Source: a virus. Taken from it: a stretch of 43,029 bases of DNA. Both the position numbers and the translations under genes were made by a program. Shown one piece after another: positions 1 to 5,984 of this stretch. The stretch is taken from the IMG/VR virus record IMGVR_UViG_3300035695_000007, positions 1-43,029 of that record; one strand, given 5' to 3'. Under the pieces are notes generated by a model. It saw only the letters and a list, made by a program, of their open reading frames with translations. It ran no database searches and was not told the DNA's origin. The stretch's first letter is position 1; each line of letters opens with the position of its first letter.

Positions 1-119
1 GACTGTTCAAAATAGAGAATCGATCTCATTATCATAATTGAACACGGAGATTCCTCTTTTTTAGAATGTCAATTTTATTTTGGTGTGCGGTATTACTTGC
101 TGTAGGTCTGCTAGCTGTG
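1..119. other. AT-rich gene-free left end
   Basis: There is no convincing gene before the methyltransferase stop at 120. The first 110 bases or so are clearly richer in A and T than the rest of the window and include T runs at 56-62 and 70-76. Being downstream of the leftmost minus-strand operon, it could hold that operon's transcription end. It could also be a genome end or junction. I see no clean terminator with a T tract on the minus strand. Confidence 0.5.
5..43. repeat. Nested inverted repeat near left end
   Basis: GTTCAA at 5-10 is the reverse complement of TTGAAC at 38-43. Inside it, GAGA (15-18) pairs with TCTC (24-27). Together they could fold into a 39-nt AT-rich hairpin. It lies downstream of the minus-strand operon, so it may stabilise or end that mRNA, or belong to a genome terminus. 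The role is a guess. Confidence 0.4.
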
Positions 120-800
120 CTACGCCATTTCGAGTGGTAGGACTTCTTGAGCCAATCGGTTCGCCGCGACCTCGCAGTACTTTTCCTCGCGCTCGATACC
201 GACGCACTGACGACCGAGACGCTTCGCGGCTACAAGCGTGGTCCCGCTCCCCATAAACGGATCAACTAGCGTCTTGCAGTCCTCTGGAGCTTGCAGCATG
301 GCCCATCGCATCACCGGCTCCGGCTTCTGCGTCGGATGCTCTCGGTATTCCTTGGGACATCCTGGCTCCGTGAACATGCCCATCCACTGAAACGATAACC
401 TCCGAACGGCCTTGTCGAAATTCGTCCACGCTAACTCGCAATCAGCGTAACAGTTATCGCCATTCTGTTTATCCCACACTAGCCAACAGCGCGACGGAGG
501 CAAAGCGAAGTAATTTCCGCCGAAGATAATTTGATGTTTTGCAATCGCGCGCACCCTCGCAATCGTCTCAGCATCAGCGGGTTGATCGTCCCATGTCAGC
601 GTCCCATAATCTCGGCTCGCGGCCAGCGAAGCCCCATCTTGCCGCCCTCCGCGCTTTGGTGCAGAAGCGCCAATGCCATACGGCGGGTCTGTCAGCAGCA
701 GATCGAAACTTTGAACACGCAACCCTTCCCACTGTTCAATCACCTCTCGGCAGTCGCCGTGGTAGATCGTGATCCCGGCGTGCTCGTAGTAGGGCTTCAT
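120..800 (-). CDS. DNA methyltransferase, beta-class (N6-adenine or N4-cytosine)
   Basis: This protein of 226 residues should transfer a methyl group from S-adenosylmethionine to an adenine N6 or cytosine N4 in DNA. Catalytic motif IV is TDPPYGIG (DPPY at 38-41), followed by a HPTQKP segment (155-160) and the cofactor loop DPFMGSGTT (180-188). The order motif IV before motif I is typical of beta-class enzymes. ATG at 800 overlaps the stop of a 51-codon gene (ATGA), so the two are probably translationally coupled. No restriction nuclease is nearby, so this is an orphan enzyme, most likely protecting phage DNA. Its N-terminus (MKPYY, then TIYHGD) matches the second methyltransferase at 6839-7537, so they are relatives. 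Target sequence cannot be read. Confidence 0.93.
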   Translation of the reverse strand: MKPYYEHAGITIYHGDCREVIEQWEGLRVQSFDLLLTDPPYGIGASAPKRGGRQDGASLAASRDYGTLTWDDQPADAETIARVRAIAKHQIIFGGNYFALPPSRCWLVWDKQNGDNCYADCELAWTNFDKAVRRLSFQWMGMFTEPGCPKEYREHPTQKPEPVMRWAMLQAPEDCKTLVDPFMGSGTTLVAAKRLGRQCVGIEREEKYCEVAANRLAQEVLPLEMA

Positions 801-952
801 GCTTTGCGCGGCGTCAGTTTATTTCCGTGTGACCACACACGACCCTCGATGCTAACAGCAGTAATGCGTTTACACACTGGACATATCACACGGGGGTGTA
901 ATGTTGAAACTATAATCCCTGATCCGGTGCATCGTTCTAATTTAGATTTCAT
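797..952 (-). CDS. Small protein with a CPVC knuckle
   Basis: A 51-codon frame starts at ATG 952 and ends with TGA at 797-799, overlapping the methyltransferase ATG at 800-798 as ATGA. An in-frame TGA lies just upstream of the ATG, which fixes the start. The product has a CPVC pair (residues 24-27) and an isolated Cys at 8, so it may bind one metal ion as half of a zinc ribbon. The precise stop-start overlap and the matching strand support a real gene. Function is unknown. Confidence 0.6.
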   Translation of the reverse strand: MKSKLERCTGSGIIVSTLHPRVICPVCKRITAVSIEGRVWSHGNKLTPRKA

Positions 953-991
953 GGTGTTGGGTCATGGGGGTCCGATCTAGTCCGCAACTAG

Positions 992-1201
992 CTAAATTTT
1001 TCGCACGCACTGAGGACAATACGTCCGACCCATCGTGCGCCAACACTGCATTGACCCGTCGAGTATTTCCCGCTCACACGTCACACATCGCACGACGTAA
1101 AGCGGCTGCTTACGGCGCTTGCCGTTCTTGAAATACTCGCGTTGCCCCGGATAATCCTCCGCGACCTCACCGAATTTTACGTGCTCTGATTTTTGGGTCA
1201 T
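992..1201 (-). CDS. Small zinc-ribbon protein
   Basis: A 69-residue basic protein with a four-cysteine zinc ribbon: CVTC near residues 39-42 and CPQC near 62-65, separated by about 20 residues with a second-site Cys at 53. The open frame extends further upstream, but that would overlap the preceding gene (stop at 1224). I chose ATG 1201, which follows it by 22 bp. Such ribbons often bind nucleic acid or RNA polymerase, but no specific role can be assigned. Confidence 0.65.
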   Translation of the reverse strand: MTQKSEHVKFGEVAEDYPGQREYFKNGKRRKQPLYVVRCVTCEREILDGSMQCWRTMGRTYCPQCVRKI

Positions 1202-1207
1202 AAGTGG

Positions 1208-1221
1208 GGGCTCACGCGCCC
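1208..1221. repeat. Gene-junction repeat, left block, copy 1
   Basis: The 14-mer GGGCTCACGCGCCC is found here and at 1557-1570, each time between the stop of one minus-strand gene and the start of the next. Its ends (GGGC and GCCC) are mutually complementary. Copy 1 sits 7-20 bp upstream of the ATG at 1201. Confidence 0.6.
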
Positions 1222-1223
1222 GG

Positions 1224-1550
1224 TCAGATTTTGACTCGTCTCGTTTTATCAATCCACGCGAGATCGCACCGACCAACAAAGCGCGGCATCCCGTCTTGCG
1301 GGAACGCCAGAAACGCGATGAGACATCGAACCGTCATGGAACCTCGGCGCAGATACCAGCCGTCTTCTATACCTTGCGGTGGAATCGGCAACGTCACGAA
1401 TCCAGTCGCGCGGCGCTTGCGAGCTTCACGAACTATCGCGTTCACAGCTTTCGGCCAGAAGCGCGACTTGCGCGGATACTTCGGCTTACCGCCATCTTTG
1501 CGGCCGAATTCCACTGGCACGGTGAGTTGATGCGTCGGATATTTTTCCAT
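1224..1550 (-). CDS. Hypothetical basic protein
   Basis: A 108-residue Arg/Lys-rich protein not matched to a family I recognise. The first 60 residues are strongly positive (a KPKYPRKSRFWPKAV stretch), which would suit nucleic acid binding. ATG 1550 is the only clear start and is preceded by the second copy of the 14-bp junction repeat instead of an obvious Shine-Dalgarno. It sits between two zinc-ribbon genes in the leftmost minus operon. Confidence 0.6.
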   Translation of the reverse strand: MEKYPTHQLTVPVEFGRKDGGKPKYPRKSRFWPKAVNAIVREARKRRATGFVTLPIPPQGIEDGWYLRRGSMTVRCLIAFLAFPQDGMPRFVGRCDLAWIDKTRRVKI

Positions 1551-1556
1551 TATGTC

Positions 1557-1570
1557 GGGCTCACGCGCCC
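1557..1570. repeat. Gene-junction repeat, left block, copy 2
   Basis: This is the second exact copy of the 14-mer GGGCTCACGCGCCC. It lies between the stop at 1579 and the ATG at 1550, 7-20 bp upstream of that ATG, the same position relative to its downstream gene as copy 1. Confidence 0.6.
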
Positions 1571-1578
1571 TCGATAGC

Positions 1579-1713
1579 CTACGCGCTATTTTTCGCCGGC
1601 TCGTTCCACCGTGCGCGCTTGCATTTCGGACAAATCACGACATCATCCTGCCGCGGCAACCACTGATGGCCGCAGCGCAGACACTTTAACTTCGGGGACA
1701 CCTTCACTTTCAT
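1579..1713 (-). CDS. Small zinc-ribbon protein, first gene of the left operon
   Basis: A 44-residue protein with a compact zinc ribbon, CLRC then CPKC, and an RWNE signature near the end. The 55-residue protein at 10947-11114 has the same pattern (KC..CG..W.PR, then C.KC...RWNE), so the two look like paralogues at the two ends of the early region. The frame is open back to 1794, but that would run through the promoter at 1724-1752. ATG 1713 lies only 10 nt below the -10 hexamer, implying a very short leader. Confidence 0.7.
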   Translation of the reverse strand: MKVKVSPKLKCLRCGHQWLPRQDDVVICPKCKRARWNEPAKNSA

Positions 1714-1723
1714 AGCGTGAAAC

Positions 1724-1752
1724 ATCCTATAGGTAGACTCAAAGGTTGTCAA
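1724..1752 (-). promoter_or_regulatory. Sigma70-type promoter for the left minus operon
   Basis: On the minus strand TTGACA (1747-1752) is followed by a 17-nt spacer and TAGGAT (1724-1729). The -35 is a perfect consensus with ideal spacing, the best promoter in the window. The predicted start near 1717 leaves only a few bases before ATG 1713. Confidence 0.75.
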
Positions 1753-1762
1753 GTAGTGACGA
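1746..1762. promoter_or_regulatory. Candidate operator over the divergent promoter
   Basis: TTGTCA (1746-1751) and TGACGA (1757-1762) form an inverted repeat (5 of 6 matched) around AGTAG. It overlaps the -35 of the minus promoter and lies upstream of the plus gene at 1793. A dimeric repressor bound here could control both directions. This is inference from symmetry and position only. Confidence 0.35.
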
Positions 1763-1792
1763 AGTGTGCTACCGTGCCGCGTTCTCGTCATC

Positions 1793-1978
1793 ATGCCAAA
1801 TTATGAACACCCGCCACGCGATGCCGCCTCCTTGCTGGCCGCTGACGTGTTATCGCTCGAGCGCCAGCTGGACGAAATCACGCGCGAGCGCGATATTCTG
1901 CGCGACATGCTGAGCCAATCACTCGGCTACAGTCACGCCTTGCTTCGTGAGTTGTATATGCAGCGATCGAACGCATGA
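1793..1978 (+). CDS. Small coiled-coil protein upstream of the helicase
   Basis: A 61-residue protein dominated by one amphipathic helix (about residues 15-45, with LERQLDEITRERDILRDML). I chose ATG 1793 over an in-frame ATG at 1766 because the latter gives a non-helical extension into the promoter region. Its TGA overlaps the ATG of the helicase gene (ATGA), so the two are probably coupled. It may pair with the ATPase as a loader or partner, but that is inferred only from position. Confidence 0.7.
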   Translation: MPNYEHPPRDAASLLAADVLSLERQLDEITRERDILRDMLSQSLGYSHALLRELYMQRSNA

Positions 1979-3294
1979 ACCCGCTCGATAGCGAGCTGCC
2001 GCCAGGTCCAGCCCCGTGGATCAAACCCACCGACTTCCTTCGCAGCAAGCCGCGCAAAGGCGATAGCGTGAAAGGTATCGTTCGGCACTGGCAAATCGTG
2101 CCCGGCGTCGGTTACGAACTCGCGGTCAGTGACCTCGGCGTGAAATTCACCGTTACGCGGGTCAGAAATCGCTACGACGAAGTGTTCGGGCTCCTCACCG
2201 TCCGCGCTGAGTTCAAAGGCGCACGAACCATAGGCGACGGCATCCTGTCAAGCGCGGATTTCAACCTCTCCAGCCTTCGAGCGCGACAAGAACGCGCCAA
2301 GCACCTCCACGAACGCGCACACGCCGACGAAATCGACTGGCTCGGACTCCTCGAGGAGCTGTGCTTGCGGATTCTCGAGCAAGAGGACCGCGGCAACCCT
2401 GAACAGGCGCTGTCTGATATTCCCGTCCCTGATTTTGAACATGGGGCGGAAATTATCGCGGGCGGATTACCGCTCTTGCGCCGGCATCCGGTTATTTGGT
2501 TCGGAGACGGCGCGGCCGGCAAGAGCTTGCTGGCGCTCTACGTAGCGATCGACCTCGCGCAGTCTGGACATCGCGTGCTCTACTGCGATTGGGAGTTCTC
2601 CGGCGAAGAACATTCCGCTCGGTTGCGGCGCTTCGCCGGCCAATCACCAGGGCTGAAAGACGAATTGCTCTACCGGCGCTGTGATAAGTCGTTTGTGCGC
2701 GAGGCGATCCAGATCCGGGACATCATCGCCAAACGCAAGATCACCTACATGATCTGCGACTCGATCGGCTTCGCCGCAGAAGGGGCTCCAGAGAGTGCTG
2801 AAGCCGCTACAGGCTACTTTCGCGCGCTCCGTGAGTGCGGACCCCTAGGATCGCTTCACTTGGCCCATATGAACCGCTCAGAGCAGGGCGACCAAAAGCC
2901 ATTTGGGTCGGTTTTCTGGCACGCTGGCGCTCGAGCGACGTGGTATCTCAAACGCACAGAAGCGGACCAAGCCGACGACATGACGGTCGGCTTTTATCAC
3001 CGTAAGTCCAACATTGGTAAGCTCAATCCACCGTTCGCCCGCAAAGTCGAGTTCCTCCAACACGAAACACGGATCGCCCCGACAGAAATCACCGAAGCGG
3101 CTGAACTGTCGGACAAACTCAAACTCTGGCAGAAGATCAAAGGCTGTCTCCAGCACGGCCCGATGACCGCTGCCGCCATTGCCGAGGAGCTCGAAGCTAA
3201 AACCGACACAGTTTACAAAACGCTCGACCGAATGGATGGGCTATTTGGCAAGTTCGAGGGTGCCGATAACATCCTCAGATTCAGGCTAAAATAG
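1975..3294 (+). CDS. RepA-like AAA ATPase / replicative helicase-type protein
   Basis: A 439-residue RecA-fold ATPase. Residues 25-85 look like a small beta domain. Walker A is GDGAAGKS (177-184), Walker B is YMICDS (258-263), and a winged-helix-like end lies at about 390-430. This layout fits the AAA_25/RepA group of hexameric helicases used by plasmids and phages to open or unwind origins. The gene is followed at once by the iteron-like inverted-repeat region at 3294-3434, which fits a replication module. A recombination ATPase is the main alternative. No primase motifs are seen. Confidence 0.85.
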   Translation: MNPLDSELPPGPAPWIKPTDFLRSKPRKGDSVKGIVRHWQIVPGVGYELAVSDLGVKFTVTRVRNRYDEVFGLLTVRAEFKGARTIGDGILSSADFNLSSLRARQERAKHLHERAHADEIDWLGLLEELCLRILEQEDRGNPEQALSDIPVPDFEHGAEIIAGGLPLLRRHPVIWFGDGAAGKSLLALYVAIDLAQSGHRVLYCDWEFSGEEHSARLRRFAGQSPGLKDELLYRRCDKSFVREAIQIRDIIAKRKITYMICDSIGFAAEGAPESAEAATGYFRALRECGPLGSLHLAHMNRSEQGDQKPFGSVFWHAGARATWYLKRTEADQADDMTVGFYHRKSNIGKLNPPFARKVEFLQHETRIAPTEITEAAELSDKLKLWQKIKGCLQHGPMTAAAIAEELEAKTDTVYKTLDRMDGLFGKFEGADNILRFRLK

Positions 3295-3434
3295 TGTATA
3301 GATTTAATATGGACAACTTGTCCTGGACATGTGGACAGACTGTCAAATGGACAACCCTAGTAAATACTACGTATTTACTAAGGGGGGTTTGTCCATACGA
3401 TTTGTCCATTAAGAACCGTCGTAAAACTATACAC
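3294..3434. other. Candidate replication origin: iterons and nested inverted repeats
   Basis: The gene-free stretch after the helicase is organised symmetrically. The outer arms GTGTATAG (3294-3301) and CTATACAC (3427-3434) are perfect complements. Inside are TGGACA copies on the plus strand at 3310, 3324, 3332 and 3348 and inverted copies (TGTCCA) at 3390 and 3403, plus the palindrome GGACAACTTGTCC (3311-3323) and GACAGACTGTC (3334-3344). At the centre is a perfect 10-bp hairpin. The flanks are AT-rich. Iterons beside a RepA-like gene are the classic plasmid/phage origin layout. A multi-site operator is the main alternative. Confidence 0.55.
3358..3380. repeat. Central perfect hairpin of the candidate origin
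   Basis: TAGTAAATAC (3358-3367) and GTATTTACTA (3371-3380) are perfect 10-bp complements around TAC. The stem can extend outwards, with bulges, through CCC/GGGGGG to ATGGACAA (3347-3354) and TTGTCCAT (3389-3396), giving a cruciform-capable element of about 50 nt. There is no T tract after it, so it does not look like an intrinsic terminator. Confidence 0.7.
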
Positions 3435-3442
3435 AAGGTATT

Positions 3443-3646
3443 ATGACAATACCGATTGAAATCCGCGAAGCCGTCGCGCTCGAGCGCCGGCGCTGCATCG
3501 GCGTCGTCCTCGCAGAGTTTGGGATCTATCGGCTAGCAGGCGAGGAACGCATTGCAGCGGCCCTAGACGCGCTTGCAACGAAGTTGGAATACCCGGATGG
3601 CAGGCAGGTCGAGATAATCGCTCAGAATGGCTCTAATAGCCTCTAG
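3443..3646 (+). CDS. Small hypothetical helical protein
   Basis: A 67-residue, mostly helical protein with no family I recognise. ATG 3443 follows AAGG by six bases. A TATACA hexamer (3428-3433), part of the outer arm of the inverted repeat, could serve as its -10. Its TAG (3644-3646) overlaps the stop of the minus-strand gene that ends at 3643, so the two transcription units converge with no spacer. Confidence 0.6.
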   Translation: MTIPIEIREAVALERRRCIGVVLAEFGIYRLAGEERIAAALDALATKLEYPDGRQVEIIAQNGSNSL

Positions 3647-3759
3647 ACGAGCTTCTCGGGTTGGTCCTGGTGAGGCGTAGACACCGCCCGGCGGCCAGAT
3701 AGACGGCCAGCGATGAATCCAATCACGTAGACAAGAGCCACAAACAATCCCATCGGCAT
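3643..3759 (-). CDS. Single-pass small membrane peptide
   Basis: A 38-residue protein with one hydrophobic segment (about residues 3-17, GLFVALVYVIGFIAG) followed by RLSGRR and a polar tail. This fits an N-out or N-in single-pass inner membrane peptide. ATG 3759 directly abuts the TAG (3760-3762) of the upstream gene, and a strong AAGGAG lies nine bases before it within that gene's coding end. It is the last gene of the long minus operon. Confidence 0.65.
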   Translation of the reverse strand: MPMGLFVALVYVIGFIAGRLSGRRAVSTPHQDQPEKLV

Positions 3760-3984
3760 CTATGGGGTCTCCTTGTGGGACGCCAGCCTGCCGTGGGATC
3801 GCTCAATTACCGTGACGACCGGCGTCGGACTCACCGTCTGCCGAATGCGCGCTGCTTCCGCTTCCGCCTGTTCTTTCGCGGAGAATGTCTTGATGCCGCC
3901 GCGTCCGAATACACCGCCTGTCCGCACGAATACTGCGCGACCAGAATCTAGCGTCAATCGAATCGCCCATGTGATCTGCTTCAC
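3760..3984 (-). CDS. Hypothetical small protein
   Basis: A 74-residue protein of unknown family with a GTG start at 3984. The start overlaps the stop of a 12-codon mini-frame (GTGA), and an AAGAGGG lies upstream within it. A predicted beta hairpin (VFVRTGGVFGRGGIKTFSA) precedes a helix. Its last residues, HKETP, are partly dictated by the AAGGAG ribosome site for the next gene. The C-terminal KETP resembles the end of the 173-residue protein at 7916-8437. Confidence 0.6.
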   Translation of the reverse strand: MKQITWAIRLTLDSGRAVFVRTGGVFGRGGIKTFSAKEQAEAEAARIRQTVSPTPVVTVIERSHGRLASHKETP

Positions 3985-4019
3985 GGTGTGCCCTCTTGGA
4001 TCAGTTCCTTGACGGTCAT
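3981..4019 (-). CDS. 12-codon bridging mini-ORF
   Basis: ATG 4019 opens a 12-residue frame (MTVKELIQEGTP) ending in TGA that overlaps the next gene's GTG. CAGGAG lies eight bases upstream. The end QEGTP and the 19-bp DNA at 3981-3999 recur exactly at 4672-4690, where they form the end of a 75-residue protein. It is either a coupling leader or the stub of a deleted gene. Its product probably has no function of its own. Confidence 0.4.
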   Translation of the reverse strand: MTVKELIQEGTP

Positions 4020-4023
4020 CGTT

Positions 4024-4051
4024 TCGGCTCCTGGTGATCGGGGCGGGCCGC
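4024..4051. repeat. Junction repeat encoding AAHPDHQEPR, copy 1
   Basis: A 28-bp sequence repeated with one mismatch at 4483-4510. On the minus strand it contains CAGGAGCC, the ribosome site of the next frame. In copy 2 the same sequence encodes the end of the 65-residue protein. Here it lies after the stop at 4051 and is untranslated in that frame. Confidence 0.65.
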
Positions 4052-4476
4052 TAGGCTGATTGTTTTCGGCATTTCTTGTCCGTGGCTGATCCTGAAAACA
4101 CGGCCCGATGATTCACGACTTCAACGATTGCGATGCTCTCGCAATGCCGACACTGAGCGACCCATTCGCCGTTCCGGACATCGCTGTCATCGAGGACATG
4201 GCCGTTGACGCGGGCTAGTTCACGCGCGGTGTTCACAACAGATTCCAATGTGCTCGATTCATCGGGTTGCACCACGACCGGACGGGTGGCGATGGATGGT
4301 CGTTTCTTCGCCGTTCGTACCGCAGGCTGTCGCGGTGCGGCGATGGGCTCAACGGCACCGCCTTCTAACACCTCGCGCGCTTCATCAAACACGCGCTGAA
4401 TCCGTGCGGACTCATCCAAATGCCATTGCTGCTGGCGATAGAGTTCGCGCAATCCAGCAATTATCCGATCTTCCAC
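4051..4476 (-). CDS. Hypothetical protein with C-terminal half zinc site
   Basis: A 141-residue protein with an N-terminal helical region (1-38), a basic, proline-rich linker (45-70), a helix, and a C-terminal segment with CRHC (109-112) and Cys 136 spaced like a zinc-binding module. I chose GTG 4476 because AGGAG sits eight bases before it. An upstream ATG at 4518 would overlap the preceding gene by 41 bp and has no site. Function is unknown. Confidence 0.6.
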   Translation of the reverse strand: MEDRIIAGLRELYRQQQWHLDESARIQRVFDEAREVLEGGAVEPIAAPRQPAVRTAKKRPSIATRPVVVQPDESSTLESVVNTARELARVNGHVLDDSDVRNGEWVAQCRHCESIAIVEVVNHRAVFSGSATDKKCRKQSA

Positions 4477-4477
4477 G

Positions 4478-4675
4478 TTATCTCGGCTCCTGGTGATCGG
4501 GGTGGGCCGCCACTTCAAAAACTTTGTATTGCTTGGCGTAGAACGGATCGGTCGGCGTGGCTTGGACTTCCCGGAGATGCTCGTTTGCCGCCGAGCGCGA
4601 GCGATGTCCGATCATAGGAGCCAGCATCTCGGCCTCTTTCTGACTCACTGCGACGACGAACAGTTTTTGGCTCAC
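4478..4675 (-). CDS. Hypothetical small protein
   Basis: A 65-residue protein starting at GTG 4675, overlapping the upstream stop as GTGA. The first part (KLFVVAVSQKEAEMLAPMIG) suggests a beta-alpha unit. The end AAHPDHQEPR comes from the 28-bp junction repeat that also lies at 4024-4051, so the tail is probably shaped by that repeat and not by protein function. No family recognised. Confidence 0.55.
   Translation of the reverse strand: MSQKLFVVAVSQKEAEMLAPMIGHRSRSAANEHLREVQATPTDPFYAKQYKVFEVAAHPDHQEPR
4483..4510. repeat. Junction repeat encoding AAHPDHQEPR, copy 2
   Basis: This is the second copy of the 28-bp repeat at 4024-4051, differing at one position. On the minus strand it codes for the tail of the 4478-4675 protein and carries the CAGGAGCC that serves GTG 4476. 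Confidence 0.65.
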
Positions 4676-4899
4676 GGTGTGCCCTCTTGGGACGCCAGCG
4701 CTTGTTCGAGTTCGGTAATCAACTTTCGAAGTGTGCGGCGTGATTGCTGCAACGGACGCAGGCTATGAAGCTGGGAGTTAACCGCACGAAGCGCGTCTTC
4801 GGCCACCGCGAGGTGAAACATCGCGCACGATCGACGCACGAACGACTCGTCCCCATCGGCTTCAAATGTCGCGCCGTGAATCGTCTGACGCATTTTCAT
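4672..4899 (-). CDS. Hypothetical helical protein
   Basis: A 75-residue protein starting at ATG 4899 (ATGA overlap with the upstream stop). It is mostly helical, with a Leu/Arg heptad-like stretch from about residue 40 (LHSLRPLQQSRRTLRKLITELEQAL split over two helices). Its end ASQEGTP is encoded in the 19-bp repeat shared with the 12-codon mini-ORF at 3981-4019 and includes the ribosome site for the next gene. Confidence 0.55.
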   Translation of the reverse strand: MKMRQTIHGATFEADGDESFVRRSCAMFHLAVAEDALRAVNSQLHSLRPLQQSRRTLRKLITELEQALASQEGTP

Positions 4900-5189
4900 T
4901 CGATGACCTTCAGTGCCTGTTCGAGTTCATCGGCGTGAAGTTTGGTGTAGTAGAAAGCCTGTCCACCCTTCAACTCGGCAGATTGCGCTCGCCATTTCTC
5001 GATCAAGGCCCGGATCGCGGGCGGGGCGGGAGCCGCCGAATCTGAAACTGCCGTGAGCACGTTACGCATGCGCTGGAGCTCCGGGCCGGTGAGCATGAAG
5101 CGCAGTACGCCAGATTCAGGACGTACCCATCGCTCAGGCTTCTTCTGCTCATCGTTCAGCCACGCCAGCACGTCGGACTTCTCGCTCAC
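4896..5189 (-). CDS. Hypothetical helical protein
   Basis: A 97-residue protein with GTG 5189, overlapping the upstream stop as GTGA. AGGAGCA from the 31-bp junction repeat lies just upstream. The C-terminal helix ends with ELEQAL, a string also present in the neighbour at 4672-4899, which could reflect common origin of the ends. Function is unknown. Confidence 0.55.
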   Translation of the reverse strand: MSEKSDVLAWLNDEQKKPERWVRPESGVLRFMLTGPELQRMRNVLTAVSDSAAPAPPAIRALIEKWRAQSAELKGGQAFYYTKLHADELEQALKVIE

Positions 5190-5440
5190 GGTTTGTGCTC
5201 CTGTGGGGGCGGGGCGACCGCCTCAGGTCGTTGGCCGATCATGCCGGTGCCGTGTTGGTTCGGGCCATACGCCACACGGCAGAAGTAGACATCGGACCAC
5301 TGCGCCTGCACCGCGTCCCAGTGCATCGCGGCTTCGTCGGAGCGGTCGAAGATCCAGACTTCTGGCGGATCTGTCTCGCGTTTACGAACTACCATCCACT
5401 GCTGGGGTGGGGGCGGGGCGACCGCCTCGGGATCAGCCAT
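5186..5440 (-). CDS. Small protein flanked by two EAVAPPP repeat tails
   Basis: An 84-residue protein whose residues 5-12 (EAVAPPPP) and 72-79 (REAVAPPP-type, with QEH after it) both come from copies of the same DNA repeat. The middle (about 15-68) has a beta-rich, Trp-containing core (WMVVRKRETDPPEVWIF, then CRVAYGP). ATG 5440 overlaps the stop at 5433. The Pro-rich ends are probably junction sequence, not domain. Function is unknown. Confidence 0.6.
   Translation of the reverse strand: MADPEAVAPPPPQQWMVVRKRETDPPEVWIFDRSDEAAMHWDAVQAQWSDVYFCRVAYGPNQHGTGMIGQRPEAVAPPPQEHKP
5194..5224. repeat. EAVAPPPQEH junction cassette, copy A (31 bp)
   Basis: A 31-bp sequence identical to 6164-6194. On the minus strand it codes EAVAPPPQEH at the end of one protein and supplies AGGAGCAC, the ribosome site for the following GTG start (5189). 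Confidence 0.85.
5407..5428. repeat. EAVAPPPP junction cassette, copy B
   Basis: This copy of the cassette core encodes EAVAPPPP near the N-terminus of the 5186-5440 protein. The 26 bp at 5403-5428 are identical to 6574-6599. Confidence 0.8.
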
Positions 5441-5756
5441 TGTGTTTCACCACCGTAATCGGTGAGTCGTCCAGCGCCTTGACTGCGGCATCGTGATCCG
5501 CCTGTCGTTGCGCAACGATGGCCGCGCAGACGCGGTGCAGATCGTGATCGAGCGCGGTTGGGTTCTGCCGAGGACCACCATCCACCCGCTGCGTGCAGAA
5601 GTTCAGACGGTCGAGCCGTCCGTCCTCCCGGTATTCGGGGACGATGGCGATGAGCACTTCGCGCGGCTCGCGCGGCTGATTGAACATGGCGATCTGCTGC
5701 TGCGCCATCACCAACCCATCGTCTTCGTAGCAGTTGTCGATGCTCGTAACTTTCAT
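5433..5756 (-). CDS. Hypothetical protein
   Basis: A 107-residue protein starting at ATG 5756 with a good AAGGAG about eight bases upstream. The start is separated from the previous gene by a partial copy of the EAVAPPP cassette. The middle (VLIAIVPEYREDGRLDRLNF) is strand-like, and the C-terminal half (about 65-100) is helical. No known family recognised. Confidence 0.6.
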   Translation of the reverse strand: MKVTSIDNCYEDDGLVMAQQQIAMFNQPREPREVLIAIVPEYREDGRLDRLNFCTQRVDGGPRQNPTALDHDLHRVCAAIVAQRQADHDAAVKALDDSPITVVKHNG

Positions 5757-5767
5757 TTGCTCTCCTT

Positions 5768-5785
5768 GTGCTCCCGTGGGGGCGC
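5768..5785. repeat. Partial junction cassette, copy C
   Basis: A degenerate copy: GTGCTCCCGTGGGGGCG matches the outer half of the 31-bp cassette. It lies in the 33-bp gap between the stop at 5790 and ATG 5756, so here it is not translated but still provides AGGAG-type sequence. Confidence 0.55.
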
Positions 5786-5789
5786 GAAA

Positions 5790-5984
5790 TTAGTCTGGAA
5801 CATAGTGACCTACGTCGAACTGCCGCGTTTTCAGCGCCTCAACTTCGTTGCACATCGCCGTCCAATCCGCGATCTTTATGATCACGACGCCTTCGGTCGT
5901 CGCACCGAACGTGCCGACGACAGGAAACCCGTTCTTCTTGAACGGCATGTGCAAAACCCAAATCCGCGTAGGTTTATCGCTCAC
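5790..5984 (-). CDS. Hypothetical small protein
   Basis: A 64-residue protein with a GTG start at 5984 and AGGGAG eight bases upstream, overlapping the preceding gene by 11 bp. It has a run of predicted strands (RIWVLHMPF, GFPVVGTFG, GVVIIKIADW) and a short helix, giving a compact alpha/beta fold. No family recognised. Confidence 0.55.
   Translation of the reverse strand: MSDKPTRIWVLHMPFKKNGFPVVGTFGATTEGVVIIKIADWTAMCNEVEALKTRQFDVGHYVPD

Noticed and set aside
3347-3396. Intrinsic terminator after the helicase
   Set aside because: The stem is AT-rich in its core and no T tract follows on either strand. Iterons around it fit an origin or operator better.
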